From NCBI GenBank assembly GCA_023391415.1, contig JAEWAY010000003.1, positions 186,001 to 250,000 on the forward strand: a DNA stretch of 64,000 nt. Reading direction: 5' to 3'. The DNA is from Bacteroidota bacterium. GTDB taxonomy: Bacteria; Bacteroidota; Bacteroidia; Cytophagales; Cytophagaceae. The notes beneath the pieces are model-generated. The model made no database searches and was not told where the DNA came from. It worked only from the letters and a program-made list of their open reading frames with translations. A program made the position numbers and the translations under genes. Positions 34,378 to 41,218 of this stretch are shown one piece after another; position 1 is the first letter of the stretch, and every line of letters starts with the position of its first letter.

Positions 34378-34716
34378 TTATAGGAAACCAAGTTCAAGTT
34401 TAGCGGCCTCCGACATCATGTCCTGATGGTAAGGAGGGTCAAACGTAAGTTCTACCGCTACCTCGTTTACTTCGGTGATCGCTTTGACCTTGCTTTCAAC
34501 CTCGCTGGGTATTTCCTGAGCGCTGGGACAGGAAGGAGAGGTAAGCGTCATCTGGATATACACGTTGTTTACCGGATAAATATTGACTTCGTAAATAAGG
34601 CCGAGATCAAATATGTTGACAGGTATTTCCGGATCAAATACGGTTTTGATCGCGTCAAGCACCTTTTCTTTGAGTTCGTCGGAATTAAATTCGTTTTCCT
34701 GTATAGTGTTAGCCAT
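34378..34716 (-). CDS. DUF59 (MIP18-like) Fe-S assembly protein
   Basis: A 112-residue member of the MIP18/DUF59 family, with the core IKTVFDPEIPVNIFDLGLIYEV and the C-terminal PSCPSAQEIPSEVESKVKAI with its conserved Cys. These proteins act as Fe-S carriers or maturation factors (SufT/PaaD-like). Located in the suf operon, 18 nt after sufE, which supports a role in cluster assembly. The sufT symbol is not certain. Confidence 0.88.
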   Translation of the reverse strand: MANTIQENEFNSDELKEKVLDAIKTVFDPEIPVNIFDLGLIYEVNIYPVNNVYIQMTLTSPSCPSAQEIPSEVESKVKAITEVNEVAVELTFDPPYHQDMMSEAAKLELGFL

Positions 34717-34734
34717 GTCGCGATTGTTTAGAGT

Positions 34735-35166
34735 TTACACTTTCGCTTTGTAAGCGAGGGCGTGGAGCTTGATTTGTTTCGCCATCGAAGCCAATCCGTT
34801 TGAGCGGGTGGGAGACAGGTGTTTCATCATGCCAATCTTATCGAGAAAGAACAGGTCCGCGCTTAAAATCTCGTCGGGAGTATGTCCCGAAAAAACCCGT
34901 ATCAGCATACTTACCAATCCTTTGACGATGATAGCGTCGCTGTCCGCGTGGTAGAAAACCTTGCCATCCTTGTATTCGGAAACCATCCAGACTTGCGATT
35001 GACAACCCTTGATAATATTTTCCGCTGTTTTATCTTTTTCCGCGATAGGAGAAAGTTTTTTGCCCAATTCAATGATATAGCTGTACTTCTCATCCCATTC
35101 GTCAAAAAACTCGAATTCGTTGACAATATCTTCCTGAACGGAGGCTATCGAAGCTTCTTTATCCAT
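34735..35166 (-). CDS. sufE: SufE sulfur acceptor
   Basis: Takes the persulfide from SufS and passes it to SufB. The 143-residue protein has the family motif NIIKGCQSQVWMVSEY, in which the Cys (about residue 52) carries the sulfur, and the later SLTRSNGLASM-type end (SPTRSNGLASMAKQIKLHA). It begins 2 nt after the stop of sufS, so the partners are translationally coupled. Confidence 0.95.
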   Translation of the reverse strand: MDKEASIASVQEDIVNEFEFFDEWDEKYSYIIELGKKLSPIAEKDKTAENIIKGCQSQVWMVSEYKDGKVFYHADSDAIIVKGLVSMLIRVFSGHTPDEILSADLFFLDKIGMMKHLSPTRSNGLASMAKQIKLHALAYKAKV

Positions 35167-35168
35167 TT

Positions 35169-36410
35169 TTACTTTAACATTTTTATGGCGCGTTTAATTC
35201 CGGCGGCAAGCCTTTCCACTTCTTCAAGCGTATTATATACGGCGAAGGAAGCCCGGGCTGTGCCGGCTATACGGAATCGCCCCATGAGTGGTTGAGTGCA
35301 ATGGTGACCTGTCCGTACCGCGACGCCTTCCTGATCCAGAAGGATACCAAGGTCCTGATGATGAATGCCATCAATGACAAAGGAAAGCACGCTTACCTTG
35401 TCCTTGGCGGTCCCGATAAGTTTTACGCCATCGATATTCGTTACAAGGTCTACGGCGTACCGATATAGGGATTGTTCGTGTTCCCTGATCGCGGTTTTAC
35501 CAATTTTATTAATAAAGTCAAATGCTGGTTTCAAGGCGATTGTATCGGCGATATTGGGAGTGCCGGCTTCAAACTTATAGGGAAGTTCATTGAAGGAACA
35601 CCCTTCAAACGTTACTTCGCTGATCATCTCTCCACCTCCCTGATAAGGAGGCATGGATTCAAGCAGGCGCTTTTTGCCGTACAATATTCCGATTCCTGTC
35701 GGAGCGTACATTTTGTGTCCGGAAAAAGCGTAAAAGTCAACGTCCAGGTCCTGTACGTCAACATCCAGATGGGAAATGGCCTGCGCTCCATCGGCTAATA
35801 CGATAGCGCCAGCCTTTCGGGCAAGGGCGGTAATACGCTTAAGTGGATTGATCGTGCCGAGGGTGTTGCTGACATGATTGATCGCGACCAGCTTTACCCC
35901 CTCTTTTAACAGATCCGGAAGGGCTTCAATCTCCAGTTCACCCGCGTCGTTGACCGGTATATAACGGACAATGGCTTCTTTTTCCTTTGCCAGTATCTGC
36001 CAGGGAACCATATTGGAATGGTGTTCCATAGAAGTAAGAAGGATGACATCGCCTTTTTGGATGTTCTGTCGTCCCCAGGTAGAAGCTACCAGGTTAATAC
36101 CTTCCGTGGTCCCTTTGGTAAATATGATTTCTTCACTAGCCGGCGCGTTGATAAAGGCGGCGGCGGATTTTCTGGACTCTTCAAACGCGGAAGTAGCGGC
36201 TTCGCTTAAAGTATGAATACCTCTGTGTATATTGGCATTGATCGTTGTATAGTATTTTACCAACGCGTCAATGACGGATTGAGGTTTTTGAGTACTGGCG
36301 GCGTTGTCCAGATATACAAGAGGCTTGCCGTTGATCTTCTGGTGAAGAATAGGAAATTCCCCGCGTATCGCCTGGATATCTATAGCCTTGGAACCGGTTT
36401 GTAAGCTCAT
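35169..36410 (-). CDS. sufS: Cysteine desulfurase SufS
   Basis: Pyridoxal-phosphate enzyme that removes sulfur from cysteine for cluster assembly. The 413-residue protein has the PLP lysine in FYAFSGHKMYAPTG (about residue 225), the class II desulfurase pattern, and the persulfide Cys in RTGHHCTQPLMGRF (about residue 365) near the C-terminus. It lies 20 nt after sufD in the same operon. Confidence 0.96.
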   Translation of the reverse strand: MSLQTGSKAIDIQAIRGEFPILHQKINGKPLVYLDNAASTQKPQSVIDALVKYYTTINANIHRGIHTLSEAATSAFEESRKSAAAFINAPASEEIIFTKGTTEGINLVASTWGRQNIQKGDVILLTSMEHHSNMVPWQILAKEKEAIVRYIPVNDAGELEIEALPDLLKEGVKLVAINHVSNTLGTINPLKRITALARKAGAIVLADGAQAISHLDVDVQDLDVDFYAFSGHKMYAPTGIGILYGKKRLLESMPPYQGGGEMISEVTFEGCSFNELPYKFEAGTPNIADTIALKPAFDFINKIGKTAIREHEQSLYRYAVDLVTNIDGVKLIGTAKDKVSVLSFVIDGIHHQDLGILLDQEGVAVRTGHHCTQPLMGRFRIAGTARASFAVYNTLEEVERLAAGIKRAIKMLK

Positions 36411-36430
36411 GGTAAATAAGAAAAAAGCTT

Positions 36431-37741
36431 TTAGTTGGAAAGGCGCTGCTCTATGGCCTTGCTTAAATATTCTTGCAGGAGATCAATGGTGACATGGTCT
36501 ATAATGTCTTGAGCGAAAGCGACCAGTAGTAAAGCCCGGGCGCTGTCCTCATCGATTCCCCTCGACCGGAGGTAAAACAATGGTTCTTCTTCCAGTTGTC
36601 CTATGGTCGCGCCATGGGAGCATTTGACATCGTCCGCGAATATTTCCAACTGTGGTTTGGTATTCATTGTCGCGTCTCTGGTCAGAAGTATGTTTTTGTT
36701 TGACTGAAACGCGTTTGTTTTCTGAGCGTCTTGTTTTACAAAGATTTTACCATTGAATACTCCCGTCGAATGATCATCCAGAATGCCTTTGTATAGTTCG
36801 TTGCTTTCACAATGGGGTACCGCGTGATCTACCATCGTATGGTTGTCTACTACCTGGCGGTCGCCGGTAAAATACAATCCATAGAAATGAGCCTCGCTGT
36901 ATTCCGCTCGCATGATCACGTTCAGATTATTCCGGACCATCATGCCATTCAGCGTGATGGTAGCTGAGTTAAAGGTACTTTTGCCTTCCTGAGTTACAAT
37001 GGTCGCGCCCACATGCACAGATGATGACTTGTCGTTTTGCAGCTTGTAATAGTTAACAACCGCGTCGGTATGCAAAACCACTTCCGTGACCGCGTTGGTA
37101 AAGCTTATATGGGAACCTATTGTATGGAAAGTTTCCAGCAGGGTAACCCGAGCGTTGGTTTCCGCGACAAGTAATACGCGTGGTTGAACGAAGATATTGC
37201 CTTTGTCCGCGTCGGAAATAAAATGGATAATGACAGGGTGTCGAACTACTTTATTTTTGGGAACGTGTATAAAAACGCCTGGCCCGGCAAACGCGGTATT
37301 TAATTCGACAAAAGGATCGTTGGAAGAGTATGCTTCTTGTCCGAAGTATTTCTCGACGATGGCTTGATCCGCTTCCTGAAGGGGTGAAATAATCAACTCG
37401 TTGCCGGATGAAACGAGTTTTGAGTGCTCCGGCGCGTACTGACCATTGACGAATACCAGTCTGTTGGCTTCTAATTCATCAAACAGTGGAGATTTCAGGT
37501 CTTTCTGAGTCGGGGAGGATTCGGAAGGAAGAATATATTGATTCTTTAATACCTTGCTAAGGTTAAAATATTTATATTCTTCGTGTTTGGTAGTAGGGAA
37601 TCCCCAGCGCTGAAAATTTTCCAACGCTTTCGCCTTTCGGCTTTCTATTTTTGATGAAAAGGACGTCCTGGTATTCCCGATGCCTTGAGCATGTTGAGTC
37701 AGTATCGCCTCTTTAAAGTCATATGTTTTAGCCAAATCCAT
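36431..37741 (-). CDS. sufD: SufD, Fe-S scaffold subunit
   Basis: SufD forms the SufBC2D scaffold complex. The 436-residue protein has the beta-helix core (VFIHVPKNKVVRHPVII, VDHAVPHCESNELYKGILDDHSTGVFNGKI) and the conserved C-terminal DDVKCSHGATIGQLEEEPLFYLRSRGI that also occurs in SufB. It is located 2 nt after sufC. Confidence 0.95.
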   Translation of the reverse strand: MDLAKTYDFKEAILTQHAQGIGNTRTSFSSKIESRKAKALENFQRWGFPTTKHEEYKYFNLSKVLKNQYILPSESSPTQKDLKSPLFDELEANRLVFVNGQYAPEHSKLVSSGNELIISPLQEADQAIVEKYFGQEAYSSNDPFVELNTAFAGPGVFIHVPKNKVVRHPVIIHFISDADKGNIFVQPRVLLVAETNARVTLLETFHTIGSHISFTNAVTEVVLHTDAVVNYYKLQNDKSSSVHVGATIVTQEGKSTFNSATITLNGMMVRNNLNVIMRAEYSEAHFYGLYFTGDRQVVDNHTMVDHAVPHCESNELYKGILDDHSTGVFNGKIFVKQDAQKTNAFQSNKNILLTRDATMNTKPQLEIFADDVKCSHGATIGQLEEEPLFYLRSRGIDEDSARALLLVAFAQDIIDHVTIDLLQEYLSKAIEQRLSN

Positions 37742-37743
37742 AA

Positions 37744-38508
37744 TTACGCCTCTGTACTTTCGTTTACTTCGCTTTTAATCCAGTCATAGCCTTTTTCTTC
37801 CAGCTCAAGCGCCAGTTCTTTGCTACCGGATTTGACGATTCTTCCTTTATAAAGGACGTGGACAAAATCGGGAACTATATAATCCAGCAGGCGCTGATAG
37901 TGTGTGACTACAATCACCGCGTTGTCTTTATTCCTTAACTTATTTACTCCGTTCGCCACGATTCTTAGCGCGTCGATGTCCAGGCCAGAGTCGGTTTCGT
38001 CCAGGATAGCGAGTTTAGGTTCGAGCATAGCCATCTGGAATATCTCGTTTCGTTTTTTTTCTCCACCGGAAAAGCCTTCGTTGAGAGAGCGTTTTAAAAG
38101 TGAGGGGTCAATTTCAACCAGTTTCATTTTCTCTTTCATGGTATTGAGAAACGAGACGGCGTCAAGAGGCTCCTGACCTTTATATTGTCTTACCTGATTC
38201 ACGGCGGCTTTTAGAAAATTGGTCGTTGTGACCCCTGGTATCTCGACCGGATATTGAAACGCGAGAAATACACCCTCTCGGGCGCGGTCTTCCGGAGAAA
38301 GCTCAAGTAGTTCCTTGCCGTCAAAAAGTACGGAACCGCCCGTTACCTCATACTGTTCGCGTCCCGCCAATACGGCGGCCAGCGTTGATTTACCGGAACC
38401 GTTTGGTCCCATGATCGCGTGCACTTCGCCTGGTTTGATCTCCAGATTAATGCCTTTTAATATGTCTTTGCCTTCTACTTTCGCTTTTAAATCTTTGATC
38501 GATAGCAT
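37744..38508 (-). CDS. sufC: SufC ATPase
   Basis: ABC-type ATPase of the SufBC2D complex, which drives cluster assembly. The 254-residue protein has the Walker A GPNGSGKST (about residues 34-42), Q-loop, the ABC signature FSGGEKKRNEI (about 144), and Walker B LAILDETDSGLD (about 167). It lies 76 nt downstream of sufB, the widest gap in the operon. Confidence 0.97.
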   Translation of the reverse strand: MLSIKDLKAKVEGKDILKGINLEIKPGEVHAIMGPNGSGKSTLAAVLAGREQYEVTGGSVLFDGKELLELSPEDRAREGVFLAFQYPVEIPGVTTTNFLKAAVNQVRQYKGQEPLDAVSFLNTMKEKMKLVEIDPSLLKRSLNEGFSGGEKKRNEIFQMAMLEPKLAILDETDSGLDIDALRIVANGVNKLRNKDNAVIVVTHYQRLLDYIVPDFVHVLYKGRIVKSGSKELALELEEKGYDWIKSEVNESTEA

Positions 38509-38584
38509 ACCTGTTCTCGTTCTTGCCTTTAAGGGCTTGTTATTCGGTTTATGTTTGTCTTTATATCCGGAGATAATGGTTTTA

Positions 38585-40030
38585 TTATCCTACGCTGCCT
38601 TCCAGTGATATGGCCAGAAGTTTTTGCGCTTCTACGGCGAATTCCATGGGAAGTTGATTGAGTACTTCTTTGCAGTATCCATTGACGATAAGCGCTACGG
38701 CTTCTTCCGTATCGATACCTCTCTGATTGCAATAGAAGATCTGGTCTTCGCCTATTTTGGAGGTGGTGGCCTCGTGTTCTACGGTAGCGCTGTTATTTTC
38801 CACAGTGATATAGGGAAAGGTATGCGCGCCGCAACGGTCTCCCATAAGGAGTGAGTCGCACTGGGAATAGTTACGGGCGTTGTCGGCCCTTTTCATGATG
38901 TGGACGAGGCCGCGGTAGCTGTTGTGCGATTTGCCGGCGGATATACCTTTGGAAACGATACGGCTTCTGGAGTTTTTCCCGATATGGATCATTTTGGTCC
39001 CGGTATCGGCCTGCTGCATGTTGTTAGTAACGGCTACGGAGTAAAACTCGCCAATGGAATTGTCCCCCTTCAATATGACACTCGGATATTTCCAAGTGAT
39101 GGATGATCCGGTTTCCACTTGTGTCCAACTGATTTTGGAATTGTCTCCCATGCATATGCCTCGCTTGGTTACGAAGTTGTATATGCCTCCTTTTCCTTCC
39201 TTGTCGCCAGGATACCAGTTTTGCACGGTCGAGTATTTGATTTCGGCGTTTTCCATGGCTACGAGTTCCACTACGGCCGCGTGAAGCTGATTTTCATCCC
39301 TCATGGGAGCGGTGCAACCCTCGAGATAGCTTACGTAGCTCCCGGCCTCGGCGATGATGAGCGTGCGCTCAAATTGCCCTGTTCCGGCCGCGTTGATCCT
39401 GAAGTATGTCGATAGTTCCATGGGACATCTGACACCTTTGGGAATATAGCAGAAGGATCCATCGCTAAATACGGCGGAATTGAGAGCGGAAAAGTAATTG
39501 TCGGTCTGCGGTACTACCGAGCCAATATATTTTTTGACGAGCTCGGGGTGTTCCTGCACGGCTTCGCTCATGGAGCAGAAAATGATACCCAGTTCCCCGA
39601 GCTTGTCCTTAAACGTGGTTTTTACCGAGATGCTGTCGATTACCGCGTCTACGGCCACGCCTGTAAGGCGCTTTTGCTCTTCCAGGGAAATTCCCAGCTT
39701 TTTGAACGTTTCTCTCAGTTCAGGATCTACTTCATCCAGGCTGTTTAACGTTTTCTTTTGTTTGGGAGCGGAATAATATATGATATCCTGATAGTCGATA
39801 GCGGGATAGCTTACATTAGGCCACTTAGGCTCTTTCATTGTAAGCCATTGCCTGTACGCTTTCAGACGCCATTCAAGCATCCATTCGGGTTCATTCTTTT
39901 TCTGGGAAATAAAACGAACGATATCTTCACTAAGGCCTTTGGGAGCCTCATCGGTTTCAAATTTGGACTCGAATCCATATTTATATTCCGATGTGGTCAA
40001 CTCCTCAAGTATTTTCATATTCTCGCTCAT
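38585..40030 (-). CDS. sufB: SufB, Fe-S scaffold subunit
   Basis: The central scaffold of the Suf pathway. The 481-residue length and the blocks YIPKGVRCPMELSTYFRIN, SYVSYLEGCTAPMRDENQLHAAVVEL, MGDRCGAHTFPYITVENNSATVEHEAT and RGIDTEEAVALIVNGYCKEVL are all standard. First gene of the suf operon (sufB-sufC-sufD-sufS-sufE-DUF59-bacilliredoxin). A TAAATTTG box 38-45 nt upstream on the minus strand is the likely -7 element. Confidence 0.97.
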   Translation of the reverse strand: MSENMKILEELTTSEYKYGFESKFETDEAPKGLSEDIVRFISQKKNEPEWMLEWRLKAYRQWLTMKEPKWPNVSYPAIDYQDIIYYSAPKQKKTLNSLDEVDPELRETFKKLGISLEEQKRLTGVAVDAVIDSISVKTTFKDKLGELGIIFCSMSEAVQEHPELVKKYIGSVVPQTDNYFSALNSAVFSDGSFCYIPKGVRCPMELSTYFRINAAGTGQFERTLIIAEAGSYVSYLEGCTAPMRDENQLHAAVVELVAMENAEIKYSTVQNWYPGDKEGKGGIYNFVTKRGICMGDNSKISWTQVETGSSITWKYPSVILKGDNSIGEFYSVAVTNNMQQADTGTKMIHIGKNSRSRIVSKGISAGKSHNSYRGLVHIMKRADNARNYSQCDSLLMGDRCGAHTFPYITVENNSATVEHEATTSKIGEDQIFYCNQRGIDTEEAVALIVNGYCKEVLNQLPMEFAVEAQKLLAISLEGSVG

Positions 40031-40067
40031 ATAACCAACTATTAAGACTTGTTCCAGTTTAAGTACA

Positions 40068-40075
40068 CAAATTTA
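40068..40075 (-). promoter_or_regulatory. -7 box of the suf operon promoter
   Basis: On the minus strand TAAATTTG matches the TAnnTTTG consensus, 38 nt before the sufB start codon. A -33 TTG at the usual distance is not clear. Confidence 0.45.
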
Positions 40076-40238
40076 AAACAAAAGGATTACCATATGGTTC
40101 CTTTGTACTCTTTTTTCGCGAATACACATAAAGATACGAAAATAAAGCCAATTAAAGAAATAAAAAGGGCTAATAGATTTAGCGTGGGGCGCGGGATAGA
40201 GACGATCGGGCCTTTTAGGCGATCAGGTTATAAAATCG

Positions 40239-40385
40239 CTGTAGGAGGGGGATTCGAACCACCCACGGAGCGGTTAGCCATAGCTCAGAATGATTCATTT
40301 TGTGGTCAACCCGATAAGCTACGTTTATTCCGGACTCTCCACCCCCGAGACAGGAGGGCATGTCTGCCAGTTTCAACACCCTACA
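40239..40385 (-). tRNA. tRNA-like gene, copy 1 (GUC anticodon, 78-nt variable region)
   Basis: A second copy of the element at 40442-40588 with three base differences in 147. The acceptor stem is TGTAGGG/TCCTACA (one G-T pair), the D-loop has GG, the anticodon loop is CTGTCTC, the T-loop TTCGAAT and the discriminator G. The D-stem is weakened: TTG faces CAT, leaving one mismatch. The three bases after the discriminator are CGA, not CCA. These changes, compared with copy 2, suggest that this copy is decaying or needs CCA added. It lies 54 nt downstream of copy 2 and is probably on the same transcript. Confidence 0.55.
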
Positions 40386-40438
40386 TTGTTGGTTAAAGTC
40401 AAGCTACCCGTCCGGCGGCTTGATTGGTAAACAGGTTA

Positions 40439-40588
40439 TGGCTGTAGGAGGGGGATTCGAACCACCCACGGAGCGGTTAGCCATAGCTCAGAATGATTCA
40501 TTTTGTGGTCAACCCGATAAGCTACGTTTATTCCGGACTCTCCACCCCCGAGACAGGAGGGTATGTCTGCCAGTTTCATCATCCTACA
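40439..40588 (-). tRNA. tRNA-like gene, copy 2 (GUC anticodon, 78-nt variable region, CCA encoded)
   Basis: Read on the minus strand this is a class II-type tRNA: acceptor TGTAGGA/TCCTACA (7 bp, perfect), TG, D-stem ATG/CAT with an 11-nt loop AAACTGGCAGA, anticodon stem CCCTC/GGGGG, loop CTGTCTC, a 78-nt variable region, T-stem GGTGG/CCCCC (one mismatch) with loop TTCGAAT, then G and encoded CCA. Positions 34-36 read GTC, aspartate; loop and G73 resemble tRNA-Asp. The variable region can pair GGAG/CTCC and CGTAGCT/AGCTATG. The body is 147 nt (40442-40588). A -7 box (TAACTTTG) lies 16 nt upstream. Confidence 0.65.
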
Positions 40589-40604
40589 TGGTGATTTTAT
40601 GAAG

Positions 40605-40612
40605 CAAAGTTA
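40605..40612 (-). promoter_or_regulatory. -7 box for the tRNA-like pair
   Basis: TAACTTTG on the minus strand is an exact TAnnTTTG match, 16 nt upstream of the mature 5' end of copy 2, a distance that suits a short tRNA precursor leader. No clear TTG is found at -33. Confidence 0.55.
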
Positions 40613-40649
40613 ATAATTCCTTAAATAAGTTGAAAATATTTTAATAAAA

Positions 40650-40688
40650 TTACATAATATATATAGATTTTGTAATTTTATTATGTAA
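40650..40688. promoter_or_regulatory. Inverted repeat, possible operator of the Lrp-type gene
   Basis: TTACATAAT (40650-40658) and ATTATGTAA (40680-40688) are perfect 9-bp arms with 21 nt between them, ending 21 nt before the Lrp/AsnC start codon. Lrp-family regulators often bind such AT-rich inverted repeats at their own promoter; that this one does is inferred. Confidence 0.45.
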
Positions 40689-40709
40689 ATATTGAAAATA
40701 GTATAATTA

Positions 40710-41201
40710 ATGCCTGAAAAAAGCGATAAAAATTATCAAGTTGATAACGTGGATTTGCAAATTCTGTCCATTCTGATGGAGAACGCTAATATGCCGTATA
40801 CGGAAGTAGCGAAAAAAGTCTTTGTTTCAACAGGTACGGTTCATGTGCGTATGAAAAAGATGGAGGAGATGGGTATTGTCAAAGGAGCGCGGCTGAAAGT
40901 GAACTATGGAAGGCTGGGTTATGATATTACAGCCTTTCTCGGAGTATATCTCCAACAGAGTTCATTATATAATCAGGCGGCTGCCGGGCTTTTGTCAATA
41001 CCCGAAGTAGTGAGCCTCCATTATACCACCGGCAATTATAGCATGTTTGTCAAAGTATTGTGCAGGGACACGCGGCATCTGCGAGAAGTGCTGCATGACA
41101 AGATTCAGAAAGTAACGGGAATAGAACGCACGGAGACGTTTATTTCGCTCGAAGAGACTATTGCCAGAGAGATAGATTTTGAGATAAAAAAAGCCCGGTA
41201 A
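40710..41201 (+). CDS. Lrp/AsnC family transcriptional regulator
   Basis: A 163-residue regulator of amino-acid-responsive genes. It has the N-terminal helix-turn-helix (VDLQILSILMENANMPYTEVAKKVFVSTGTVHVRMKKMEEMGI, read in two parts about residues 12-55) and the C-terminal RAM/AsnC effector-binding domain (about 70-150) with the alpha-beta pattern IPEVVSLHYTTGNYSMFVKVLC. An inverted repeat upstream may be its own operator. It ends in a terminator that overlaps the stop region. The effector is not known. Confidence 0.93.
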   Translation: MPEKSDKNYQVDNVDLQILSILMENANMPYTEVAKKVFVSTGTVHVRMKKMEEMGIVKGARLKVNYGRLGYDITAFLGVYLQQSSLYNQAAAGLLSIPEVVSLHYTTGNYSMFVKVLCRDTRHLREVLHDKIQKVTGIERTETFISLEETIAREIDFEIKKAR

Positions 41202-41215
41202 TTGCCGGGCTTTTT
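41186..41215. terminator. Bidirectional terminator between the Lrp-type gene and the PQQ dehydrogenase
   Basis: AAAGCCCGG (41190-41198) and CCGGGCTTT (41205-41213) with A/T tails on both sides. The left arm lies within the last codons of the Lrp-type gene, and the minus-strand T-run serves the gene that ends at 41219. Confidence 0.85.
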
Positions 41216-41218
41216 CGC

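Noticed and set aside
40239..40588. tmRNA or a normal tRNA-Leu or tRNA-Sec
   Set aside because: tmRNA is about 350 nt with a peptide tag frame. tRNA-Leu and Sec do not have GUC at 34-36, and their variable arms are far shorter; Sec also has an 8-bp acceptor.
40049..40602. Plus-strand frames with GGGFEPPTERLAIAQ-type repeats
   Set aside because: They are the reverse reading of the two tRNA-like genes; such frames are typical annotation artefacts and do not look like proteins.
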